Origin: an uncultured Eisenbergiella sp.
GTDB lineage: Bacteria > Bacillota > Clostridia > Lachnospirales > Lachnospiraceae
Length of the DNA stretch: 32,083 nucleotides
Assembly (NCBI GenBank): GCA_947627215.1
Contig: CANQVD010000042.1
Location: 1 to 32,083, forward strand
Direction: 5' to 3'
The position numbers and the translations under genes were made by a program. Below are positions 7,386 through 14,736 of the stretch, piece after piece; positions within the stretch are counted from its first letter, which is position 1, and every line of letters begins with the position of its first letter. The notes under the pieces are model-generated. The model saw nothing but the letters and a program-made list of their open reading frames with translations, did no database searches and had not been told where the DNA came from.

Positions 7386-8804
7386 ATGGAAACCAAATCT
7401 ACACGGCCTTTTGGCTTGCTCGATAAGATCGGGTATGCCATGGGCGACTTCGGCAACAACTTTACCTTCATTTTTGCCAGCATGTACCTGATGACCTTCT
7501 GCACCGATGTGCTGGGTATGGTGCCGGCCGTCGTGGGAACCATTCTGGCGGCATCCAAGATCGTGGACGCTTTCACCGATTTCGGCATGGGCCGCATCTG
7601 CGATTTGGCCAAGCCGACCAGGGACGGCCGCTTTCGTCCCTGGATCAAGCGCATGGCCATCCCCATGGGCATCAGCAGCATACTGATCTACCAGTATTGG
7701 GTCAGCAATTTCCCGATGGGCGGGCGCATCGCCTGGGTCGCCATCTTCTACATCGTGTGGGGAAGCTTCTTCTACACCGCCTGCAACATCCCTTACGGCT
7801 CGATGGCTTCCGTCATCACCAACGATGCCAAGCAACGCACCCAGCTTTCCACCTGGCGTACCGTCGGCGCCACCCTTTCCGGCATGCTTATCGGTATCGT
7901 CGCCCCTATGCTGGTGTTCGCCCGCAATGAAGCCGGCCAGCAGTATGTCGTGCCGGGAAAATTCACCATGACCGCTGTCATCTTCGGCGTCTGCGCTGCC
8001 GTGTTCTACCTTGTATGCTACGCTCTCTCGGTGGAACGCGTACAGATCGCGCCCGCTAAAAAGGACGACGGCAAGGCCAGGATCTCAGCCGGCGAGACGC
8101 TCAAAAACCTCGTTACCTGCCGCCCGCTGCTGGCCATCGTCATCGTGGCGATCTTCACGCTCGTTGCCAGCCTCGGTATGTCCTCGCTCAACACCTATCT
8201 GTATAAGGATTACTTCAACAACACCAACGTCATGGGCCTTGCCAGCATGGCCGGCACCATCTCGATGATCGCCATGGCCCCGGTCGCCACCATCCTTTCG
8301 GCCAGAATCGGCAAAAAGGAGACCGGCTGCCTCGGTATTGGCATCTCTGCCGTGATTTTCGTCATCATGTTCCTGATGCGTGTGACCAACCCCATGGTCT
8401 TCATCGGGCTGTATGTTCTGCAGGGCATGGGCATGGGCCTGAACAGCATGGTCACCTGGGCCTTCATCGGCGACGTTATCGATTCGCAGGAGGTCAAGAC
8501 CGGTGTTCGCACCGACGGCACCGTCTATTCCACCTATTCCTTTACCCGCAAAATTGCGCAGGCCGCCGCGGCCGGCCTGGGCGGATGGCTGCTGTCCGCC
8601 ATCGGCTATGTGCAGAGCACGGCCGGTGAGGTCGTGGTGCAGACCGAGGCTGTGCGCCAGAGTATCTACACCTGCATGACCCTGCTGCCCGCCGTCCTCT
8701 ATATCCTGGCCTTCCTGTGCATGTTCTTCCTCTATCCGTTGGGCAAAAAGCAGGTCGATGAGAATACCCGCATTTTGAATGAGCGCCGCGCCGCCAATAG
8801 TTGA
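7386..8804 (+). CDS. GPH-family sugar:cation symporter
   Basis: A 472-residue transporter of the glycoside-pentoside-hexuronide:cation symporter family (MelB/YicJ type). It opens with the hallmark FGLLDKIGYAMGDFGNN, has the loop motif GRICDLAKPTRDGRFRPW after the second helix, and about twelve hydrophobic segments including FTFIFASMYLMTFCTDVLGM, LLAIVIVAIFTLVASLGMSS and CMTLLPAVLYILAFLCMFFL near the end. Length is normal. It lies 41 bases before the GH88 gene in the same direction, and most likely imports the uronic-acid-containing di- or oligosaccharide that GH88 hydrolyses. The cation is not readable from sequence. Codon use is rich in GCC and ATC and differs from the flanks, consistent with the AraC/GPH/GH88 block having moved as a unit. 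Confidence 0.9.
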   Translation: METKSTRPFGLLDKIGYAMGDFGNNFTFIFASMYLMTFCTDVLGMVPAVVGTILAASKIVDAFTDFGMGRICDLAKPTRDGRFRPWIKRMAIPMGISSILIYQYWVSNFPMGGRIAWVAIFYIVWGSFFYTACNIPYGSMASVITNDAKQRTQLSTWRTVGATLSGMLIGIVAPMLVFARNEAGQQYVVPGKFTMTAVIFGVCAAVFYLVCYALSVERVQIAPAKKDDGKARISAGETLKNLVTCRPLLAIVIVAIFTLVASLGMSSLNTYLYKDYFNNTNVMGLASMAGTISMIAMAPVATILSARIGKKETGCLGIGISAVIFVIMFLMRVTNPMVFIGLYVLQGMGMGLNSMVTWAFIGDVIDSQEVKTGVRTDGTVYSTYSFTRKIAQAAAAGLGGWLLSAIGYVQSTAGEVVVQTEAVRQSIYTCMTLLPAVLYILAFLCMFFLYPLGKKQVDENTRILNERRAANS

Positions 8805-8845
8805 CGGGGCCAAACCCTTACGCATTTTAGGATGGGAGTATAACT

Positions 8846-10063
8846 ATGAGTGAAAAAATCATTGAAGTGAACACTGCAGCTGAAATGTATGAAATGCTCA
8901 CCGCCGCCGACCGCGCCTGGGTGGACGAAGTGCTCAAAAAAGCCCATGCCAAGCTGTGCAAAGTGCGGGAACGCTCTGCCAAAAAGCTGCCCAGCGAGGC
9001 GCAGAACGGTGTACATGACAACAAACTGGAAACCAAGGGCAATATCGGCATCGCCAGGGGTTTTTGGACCAACGGGTTCTGGGCAGGCATGCTGTGGCAG
9101 ATGTACGCCGAGACCGGCGACGAGCGCTACAAGGAGATCGCGCGCTTCACGCTGCCGATCCTGGACGAGTGCCTGCTTGAAATGGATACCCACGACATCG
9201 GTTTTCTCTGGCTGCCCACCGCCGTGCTGGACTACAAGATCACCGGCGACGAGGGCGCAAAAAACAGCGCCCTGGCCGCAGCCAAGTGGCTGGCCGGGCG
9301 ATTTAACCCGGCGCCGAATATCATCCGTGCCTGGGGTTCCGGCGATGAGAAAATGGCGCTTTCCAAGGTGGATCCGCCGATGCGGCTGGCCGGTGTGACC
9401 ATCATCGATTGTATGATGAACCTGCCGCTGCTCTACTGGGCCAGCAATGAGACCGGCGACCCGCGCTACCGCAACATAGCCATGCGCCACGCCGATATGG
9501 CGATGCAGTATTTTGTCCGCGAGGACGGCAGCGTCATCCACATCAACGAGTTCGACCCCGATACCGGCGCCTATGTTGATAACTTCGGCGGTCAGGGCTA
9601 CGGCAAGGGCTCGGCGTGGAGCCGCGGTCAGGGCTGGGGCCTGTGCGGCTTTACCGACAGCTACAAGGCCACCGGCAAGAAAGAATATCTGGAAACGGCC
9701 AAAAAGATCGCCGCCTATGTGCTGCCCAACATCCCGGCGGATGGACTTGTCCCCTCGGATTTCCGCCAGCCGCCGGAGCCGTGGGTGCAGGATGATATCG
9801 CGGCCTGTGTGCTTGCCACCGCGCTCATCGATCTGGCCGAGCTGGTGCCGAAGCAAAAGGACGCCTACCTTGGCGCTGCGCTCAAGATGCTGCACGCCAT
9901 CGACGAGAAAAGCGCCGATTGGAGCCCGGACACCGACCCAATCACGCTGCACGGTACGGCGGGCTACCATTTGCCGGGGCGCAACATTAACTTCATCTAT
10001 GCTGACTATTACTACATCGAGGCTGTCCGCAAGCTGAAGGGCCGCGACACATACCTTTGGTAA
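8846..10063 (+). CDS. GH88 unsaturated glucuronyl hydrolase
   Basis: A 405-residue enzyme of glycoside hydrolase family 88. These cytoplasmic enzymes hydrate the double bond of 4,5-unsaturated glucuronic acid at the end of lyase-made disaccharides, releasing the uronic acid. Visible family blocks: GFWTNGFWAGMLW (72-84), HDIGFLWL (116-123, with the first catalytic Asp at 117), TIIDCMMNLPLLYWAS (185-200, second catalytic Asp at 188), GQGYGKGSAWSRGQGWGLCG (249-268) and IYADYYYIEAVRKL (384-397). The 71-residue gap between the two Asp is close to the 61 of Bacillus UGL. No signal peptide, so it acts after import by the symporter. The ribosome site is GATGGGAG before ATG. The native substrate may be chondroitin, hyaluronan, heparan or another lyase product; no lyase gene lies in the window. 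Confidence 0.9.
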   Translation: MSEKIIEVNTAAEMYEMLTAADRAWVDEVLKKAHAKLCKVRERSAKKLPSEAQNGVHDNKLETKGNIGIARGFWTNGFWAGMLWQMYAETGDERYKEIARFTLPILDECLLEMDTHDIGFLWLPTAVLDYKITGDEGAKNSALAAAKWLAGRFNPAPNIIRAWGSGDEKMALSKVDPPMRLAGVTIIDCMMNLPLLYWASNETGDPRYRNIAMRHADMAMQYFVREDGSVIHINEFDPDTGAYVDNFGGQGYGKGSAWSRGQGWGLCGFTDSYKATGKKEYLETAKKIAAYVLPNIPADGLVPSDFRQPPEPWVQDDIAACVLATALIDLAELVPKQKDAYLGAALKMLHAIDEKSADWSPDTDPITLHGTAGYHLPGRNINFIYADYYYIEAVRKLKGRDTYLW

Positions 10064-10082
10064 CGGGAAGCCATTGGAAGTA

Positions 10083-10136
10083 AAAGGCCATCGCCAAAAC
10101 AAGGCGGTGGCCTTTGCAACGCTTGTTTTGGCGATG
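10083..10136. terminator. Nested, mutually exclusive hairpins between convergent operons
   Basis: Stem A pairs 10083-10095 (AAAGGCCATCGCC) with 10103-10115 (GGCGGTGGCCTTT), 13 pairs with one G-U, loop of 7. Stem B pairs 10089-10103 (CATCGCCAAAACAAG) with 10122-10136 (CTTGTTTTGGCGATG), 15 perfect pairs, loop of 18. They share 10089-10095 and 10103, so only one can form. Read leftward, stem A ends in TTTTA and suits the operon from the right; rightward the T-run is weak. Confidence 0.7.
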
Positions 10137-10207
10137 TTTGATGGTTGTTTTCAAATTGCTTCGTATGAAGCCGTTGCAAAATAACCGGCCCCTTTTTCGT
10201 TTTTGGA

Positions 10208-10900
10208 TCAGTATAGCTCCGGCACTTTCTTTTTGAAGATCAGGAAAGTCATTCCAAACGTAACGGTCGTAGCCAAAAGGATCTGCGGCAGCGACTCCTG
10301 ATTCGTTTCGTTTTTGGTGATCATGACTTGCCGGAGCACGATGACGATCCATGAGGTTACGATCGCGGCCGGAACGGATTTTCGTATCATGCCGATGATG
10401 AATGGCCAGAGCGACAGCACTGTGCATACGGCTGTTGCAGTGATCGCCGTCGGGATCCATGTCTGAAGCATGGAAATCCGGAAGGTTCCCTCCAGCATGT
10501 CAAAATGTCTGTCCGTAAATACGATATAGCCGCAGCAGCAGATATACCCGATCGTCATGGAAATTGCCGTATAGACCATAATGATGATCAGTTTGCCTGC
10601 GATCAGCTTCGTGCGGTTCAAAGGATAGGAAAACATAATGGTGATCGTTCGCTGATCATACTCTCCGATCACCAGCCGGGCGGTTAAAACCGACGAATAC
10701 ACCGGGAAAAGAAAGGACATCAGCAGGCCGATGGCGAGATAGGTACTCTCAAACGTATCTTTGGCCTGCTCCGGGTCCGTCATGCTGTCCCACAAAGACA
10801 CGGTGATGAAAAGCATACTGAAAAGGATCGCGGCGGCCGTAAAGATCATATTGCGGGCGAACCCGTTCTTTTTCAGTTCCAGTCTGATCAGATGCGCCAT
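10208..10900 (-). CDS. ABC-2 type permease, last gene of the Fic/TCS/ABC operon
   Basis: A 230-residue integral membrane protein with about six hydrophobic segments, beginning MAHLIRLELKKNGFARNMIF and including YLAIGLLMSFLFPVYSS, LIIIMVYTAISMTIGYICCC and ILLATTVTFGMTFLIF. Between segments two and three it has the ABC-2 segment GEYDQRTITIMFSYPLNRTK, typical of permeases pairing with BcrA-like ATPases (export of, or immunity to, peptide antibiotics). The start codon lies one base after the ATPase stop, with GGAGG inside the ATPase's last codons, so translation is coupled. Only one permease is visible, so it would act as a homodimer. Confidence 0.85.
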   Translation of the reverse strand: MAHLIRLELKKNGFARNMIFTAAAILFSMLFITVSLWDSMTDPEQAKDTFESTYLAIGLLMSFLFPVYSSVLTARLVIGEYDQRTITIMFSYPLNRTKLIAGKLIIIMVYTAISMTIGYICCCGYIVFTDRHFDMLEGTFRISMLQTWIPTAITATAVCTVLSLWPFIIGMIRKSVPAAIVTSWIVIVLRQVMITKNETNQESLPQILLATTVTFGMTFLIFKKKVPELY

Positions 10901-10901
10901 T

Positions 10902-11810
10902 TTATTTTTCCTCCATTAGCTGGAAGAAGTAATCTTCCAGAGTGTCCTGTTTGCGCCATAAGCTCTCTAAACCGACACCGTTTTCAAGGAGGGCTTTTGA
11001 TAAAACCTTGCCGGAAATATCCGGATCATAGATCCGGATGAACTCTTTGTCCAATACGCTGAAGCTTGCGATACCCATCTGTTCCAGTAAAGCCGCTGCC
11101 CGGGCGGCATCATCAACCTGCAGACTGATGTACGCCGTCTGGCGCTTATGGATTTCCTCGATGGGCAGTTCTGTCAGCAATTTTCCGTGCTGGATGATCC
11201 CGATCGTATCGGCGATCAGGTCCACCTCGGACAGGATGTGGCTGGAAATAAAAATGGTCGTTCCCTCTTCCCGGTTCAGCCGCCGGAACAGGTTCCGCAT
11301 TTTGCAGATGCCTTCCGGGTCCAATGCGTTGATCGGTTCATCTAAGATCAGGAATTCCGGACGTGCGAGGATCGCTCTTGCGATCGCCAGCCGCTGCTTC
11401 ATGCCTAAGGAATAATGGCGGATCTGCTTTCCCTCAACGTTTTGCAGGTCCACCATCTGCAAAACCTCGTCTATCCGCTCTTTGTTGGGAAAGCCCATGT
11501 ATTCGCAATGCAGCTCCAGGTTTTGGCGCGCCGTTAATCTGTCATAAAAGGCCGGATTCTCAATGATAGATCCCACCCGCTTGAAAATCTCATAGCTGCG
11601 GTCGGTAACCTTCTCGCCAAATAGATGAACCTCCCCGGCATCCGGCCGGATCAGGTTCAGGATCATTTTCATGACGGTGCTTTTTCCTGCGCCGTTTGGC
11701 CCGACAAAGCCATAAACAGACCCTTTGGGAATATGAATGTTCACATCGTCTGCAGCGACGTTTCCTTTGTAGGACTTTCGCAGCCCTACGGTTTCCATGA
11801 CAGCATCCAT
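10902..11810 (-). CDS. BcrA-like ABC transporter ATP-binding protein
   Basis: A 302-residue ATPase. Motifs: GPNGAGKST (Walker A, 37-45), SLGMKQR (signature, 134-140), FLILDEPINALDP (Walker B and D-loop, 153-165) and the switch His in IFISSHILSEVD. The 80-residue C-terminal extension after the nucleotide domain is typical for the BcrA/lantibiotic-immunity group. The start at 11810 is preferred over 11837 because GGAGG (11819-11823) lies eight bases before it; the longer frame would place that site inside the gene. It pairs with the ABC-2 permease directly downstream and follows the histidine kinase by 74 bases. Likely role: ATP-driven removal of membrane-active peptides or bacitracin-like compounds; the substrate is an inference. 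Confidence 0.9.
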   Translation of the reverse strand: MDAVMETVGLRKSYKGNVAADDVNIHIPKGSVYGFVGPNGAGKSTVMKMILNLIRPDAGEVHLFGEKVTDRSYEIFKRVGSIIENPAFYDRLTARQNLELHCEYMGFPNKERIDEVLQMVDLQNVEGKQIRHYSLGMKQRLAIARAILARPEFLILDEPINALDPEGICKMRNLFRRLNREEGTTIFISSHILSEVDLIADTIGIIQHGKLLTELPIEEIHKRQTAYISLQVDDAARAAALLEQMGIASFSVLDKEFIRIYDPDISGKVLSKALLENGVGLESLWRKQDTLEDYFFQLMEEK

Positions 11811-11884
11811 TTTGTATTCCTCCGGTACGGCTCTCATGATACAAAACAGACTTCTCTTTTCTCTGCCGGAAAGCTAACTTTTTT

Positions 11885-12805
11885 CTAACTTTTCAAAACG
11901 ATCGTGAAAACGGTCTTCTCATTCGGTATGCTGTACACCTGCAGATCTGCGCCTATTTGCGCGGAAAGATTTTTTGCGATTGCAAGTCCCAGACCGTTTC
12001 CTGACGATTTCGGGGCAGTCGTATAGTTTCTTGTGAATATCTGCTTTTGCCGCTGCGGCGGCATTCCTTTCCCATGATCCTCTATTTCAATGACACTTTT
12101 ACTTTTCTCTGCGGTAAGGCGCAGGGCAATATACTTGCCGTCGCCGCCATGCCGGATCGCATTGTCGATCAAGTTTTTCAAAATGCGCTGCAGGGCGTCC
12201 CGGTCCGTGTCTGCATAGATCGGTGCGGCCGGTATCCGGATATCCGCCTCAAACTGCTGCCCTTCTAGCAGATCGTAATATTCCAAAATGGTATCCCGGC
12301 ATAATCCCGAAACATTCTCCTTTTGCAGCTTCAAAGAAAGATCGCCGGAAGCGATCTTAGACATTGTAAAGTAATCGTTTACTGTTGTTATGAGGTCATC
12401 CGCTTTACGGTCAATTTTGGCGGCCATTGTATGAATGACCTCCGGCACCGATAAAGCATCCGCCTTTGCGGCCAACATTTCACTGTTCCCTTTCAGCACG
12501 GTGAGAGGGGTACGGATATCATGCGAGATATTTGTAAGGACCTGTGCTGTCGCTTTTTGTGCCTGTTCATATTCGGACTTCTTTTCATAGAAGCTGTGAA
12601 GCAATGTGTTGACCGCGGCCCCTAGTTTTTTGATACAGGCATGGTCGGTAGGGAGAAGCACAAAGCCATTTTCAGAAGCGGCAGAAAGTGTTTCCAACCG
12701 ACTGCTGATATAGCTGATCTCTTTTTGCAGCTTCTCATACTGTATTCTCTGCCAAATGAAGGTGAGCAGCAAAGCGGCTGAAAGCGCGGCAAACAGAACC
12801 CACAT
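11885..12805 (-). CDS. Sensor histidine kinase with a single membrane helix
   Basis: A 306-residue kinase. Only one membrane helix is visible (WVLFAALSAALLLTFIW, about 2-18) and there is almost no outer domain, so it probably senses within the membrane or through the ABC transporter, as in the BceS/intramembrane-sensing group. Residues 19-85 are a helical linker. The phospho-acceptor is His95 in NISHDIRTPLT; the ATPase domain has LIDNAIRHGG (N box), IEDHGKGMP (G1) and GNGLGLAIAKNL (G2). Its ATG follows the response regulator TAA without a gap, and GGAGG within the regulator's last codons serves as ribosome site. Neighbours: response regulator upstream, BcrA-like ATPase downstream. Confidence 0.9.
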   Translation of the reverse strand: MWVLFAALSAALLLTFIWQRIQYEKLQKEISYISSRLETLSAASENGFVLLPTDHACIKKLGAAVNTLLHSFYEKKSEYEQAQKATAQVLTNISHDIRTPLTVLKGNSEMLAAKADALSVPEVIHTMAAKIDRKADDLITTVNDYFTMSKIASGDLSLKLQKENVSGLCRDTILEYYDLLEGQQFEADIRIPAAPIYADTDRDALQRILKNLIDNAIRHGGDGKYIALRLTAEKSKSVIEIEDHGKGMPPQRQKQIFTRNYTTAPKSSGNGLGLAIAKNLSAQIGADLQVYSIPNEKTVFTIVLKS

Positions 12806-13498
12806 TTATTGATCCTCCATCTTGTAGCCGATTCCCCATAAGGTCTTAATATAGGCTGTCGTATCTTCTTCACCGTTTTTCAGCTTCAGGCGCAGCCGGT
12901 TGATATGGGTATTCAGTACGTTTTCATTTCCGAAATAGGGCTCCTTCCAGATGAGCTCATATAAGCGTTCCTTTGAGAACGCCTGTCCCGGATGGGCCGC
13001 CAGCAGATGCAGGATTTTAAACTCTATGGGGGTCAGCTCGATCGGCGATCCCTGCCGGCTGACAGTATGGGCTGCGGGGTCTATCTCCAGATCCCTGATC
13101 CGGATGCATGTGTCGCCCGGCACAGCCTGATACGTTCTGGCCCGCCGGATATTGGCCCTGATCCTCGCGGTGAGCTCGATCAGGGAAAAGGGCTTTACAA
13201 CGTAATCGTCGGCCCCCAGATTCAGCCCCAATGATTTGTCGGTATCATTGTCTTTTGCGGTGATAATGATGATCGGGATCGTGCTGACCTGCCGAATGGT
13301 CTTGATGATCTCCATACCGCGCATGTCCGGCAGCATAAGGTCTATCAGGGCAAGCGAATAATCGTCATAGTTTTTGATGCTCCGGACAGCCGTTATCCCG
13401 TCACGGAAGGAACTTATCTCAAAGTCTCCTGATAAATAGTCTTTTATCATGTCCCTGATCTCTGCATCATCTTCGATCAGTAGGATTTTGTTTTTCAT
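12806..13498 (-). CDS. OmpR-family response regulator
   Basis: A 230-residue response regulator. The receiver shows the acidic pair ED (9-10), the phospho-acceptor Asp53 in LALIDLMLPDMRG, the conserved Thr in IIIITAKD and Lys in DDYVVKPFS. The C-terminal winged helix has LTPIEFKILHLLAAHPGQAF, NVLNTHINRLRLKLK and IKTLWGIGYKME. It probably controls this operon and the ABC transporter in it. Its start codon lies inside the 3' end of the Fic gene: the two frames overlap by 32 bases (13467-13498). The ribosome site (AGGG) is weak, so expression may depend on translation of fic. Confidence 0.9.
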   Translation of the reverse strand: MKNKILLIEDDAEIRDMIKDYLSGDFEISSFRDGITAVRSIKNYDDYSLALIDLMLPDMRGMEIIKTIRQVSTIPIIIITAKDNDTDKSLGLNLGADDYVVKPFSLIELTARIRANIRRARTYQAVPGDTCIRIRDLEIDPAAHTVSRQGSPIELTPIEFKILHLLAAHPGQAFSKERLYELIWKEPYFGNENVLNTHINRLRLKLKNGEEDTTAYIKTLWGIGYKMEDQ

Positions 13499-14531
13499 TG
13501 CGTGCCCTGCCGTTTCTGCATTTTCTGTATTTCTGATTCCTGCTGTTGGGCTTATCCGGGATCGTGCGCTCGATCAGCTCCTGCTCCAGAGCAGGATTCA
13601 GATAATTCTGGCGGAACGTCGGCCTGTGTGAAAGCCCGAGCCGCTCCATAAGCTCCGCGGCGGAAAGCGTATCCTCGCCGAGAACGGAAAGCAGCCGTTC
13701 AATCGGGGATCTGTCCTGATCGGCGACTTGGTCGGTGACTTGATCGGTGACTTGGTCGGTGCCGCGGTCGGGTACAGCTGTTTCTCTCAGACTGTCTCTG
13801 ATAATCTCGAGCATCAATTCCACGAAAACGGCGCTGTCCGCCTGTCTGTCAGCGGTGCCGAGGGCATCGTAGTATTCCTTTTGGCGTGATCGGATCAGTT
13901 CTTCGATCGGAAGCCAGAAAAACAGATCCTTCCATTTTCCGAGAAGAAGGCTGTGCCACATCCGTCCCAAACGGCCGTTCCCGTCCGCGAAGGGATGGAT
14001 GAATTCAAATTCATAGTGAAAAACAGCGCTTTTGATCAGCGGATGAAGTTCGGACTGCTGATACCAGGCGAAAAGATCCCGGATATGTCCCGGCACCAAT
14101 GTTGCCGGAGGGGCCATGTGGACCAGGACATCTCCGTCAAATACGCCGACACCGCCGGAGCGGAATCGCCCGTTCTCGGCCACGAGGCCGTTCATCATCA
14201 GCCTGTGGGCCTTTAAAAGATCATTGACGGATAAGGGATCCAACTGCAGCATTTGTTCGTAGGCCGCGTAGGCGTTCTGCACTTCTCTGATCTCATTTGG
14301 ATCACCGAGAACGCGCCTGCCGTCCAGGATCGCCGTTACCTGTGTCAGCGACAGGGAATTATGCTCGATCGCAAGAGAAGAATGGATGGTACGGATGCGG
14401 TTTTCCCGCCGCAGGTGCGGACTTATCGTTCCTCCCTGCAAAACGGTGATCCGACCGACCTGTTCACTGATTTCCGCGATCAGGGATACCATTTTATCTG
14501 TCATATGAAAAGGCGGTTTGTATTCGCTCAT
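13467..14531 (-). CDS. Fic-domain protein (AMP-transferase type) with C-terminal winged helix
   Basis: Fic enzymes transfer AMP (or another nucleotide part) to hydroxyl groups of target proteins. Here the active-site loop HPFADGNGRLGR (179-190) is complete with catalytic His179. Residues 51-58 (SSLAIEHN) match the N-terminal inhibitory helix of class II Fic proteins, so activity is expected to be self-inhibited. A TDQV repeat (three copies plus an ADQD, 258-272) joins the core to a winged-helix segment (SPIERLLSVLGEDTLSAAEL). The tail is basic and ends 16 residues beyond the usual KPNSRxQKYR end, running into the response regulator. Start 14531 is preferred over 14537: GGAGG lies nine bases before it but only three before the upstream ATG. 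The first gene after the promoter at 14620-14648. Target unknown; the winged helix suggests DNA binding or autoregulation. Confidence 0.88.
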   Translation of the reverse strand: MSEYKPPFHMTDKMVSLIAEISEQVGRITVLQGGTISPHLRRENRIRTIHSSLAIEHNSLSLTQVTAILDGRRVLGDPNEIREVQNAYAAYEQMLQLDPLSVNDLLKAHRLMMNGLVAENGRFRSGGVGVFDGDVLVHMAPPATLVPGHIRDLFAWYQQSELHPLIKSAVFHYEFEFIHPFADGNGRLGRMWHSLLLGKWKDLFFWLPIEELIRSRQKEYYDALGTADRQADSAVFVELMLEIIRDSLRETAVPDRGTDQVTDQVTDQVADQDRSPIERLLSVLGEDTLSAAELMERLGLSHRPTFRQNYLNPALEQELIERTIPDKPNSRNQKYRKCRNGRARNEKQNPTDRR

Positions 14532-14619
14532 CAACATCTGCCTCCGGGATTTTGATGCGGGTTATTGCCTAAATGATCGTGCCGTGTACGGTTCTGACGT
14601 TCTATGACTGCGTACTTCT

Positions 14620-14648
14620 ATTATATTGCAGATTGTTTTTTGAAACAA
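14620..14648 (-). promoter_or_regulatory. Promoter of the Fic/TCS/ABC operon
   Basis: On the minus strand TTGTTT (14643-14648) and a consensus TATAAT (14620-14625) are 17 bases apart. The start site would be near 14613, leaving about 80 bases of leader before fic. No other promoter of this quality is visible between fic and the permease, so all five genes may share it. Confidence 0.65.
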
Positions 14649-14736
14649 TTGCAATTATCAGAAAGCGCGAAAATAAAATGAGCAGGCGCGGACAAAAGGC
14701 AGGACGGATTATGTAAGGATCCTGAGGCGCGGCGCT

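Noticed and set aside
8732-10102. 456-codon minus-strand frame opposite GH88
   Set aside because: Antisense shadow; GH88 shows all family motifs on the other strand.
13725-13765. Short tandem repeat resembling a CRISPR or regulatory iteron
   Set aside because: It is an in-frame coding repeat (TDQV) in the Fic gene; unit is only 12 bases with no spacers.
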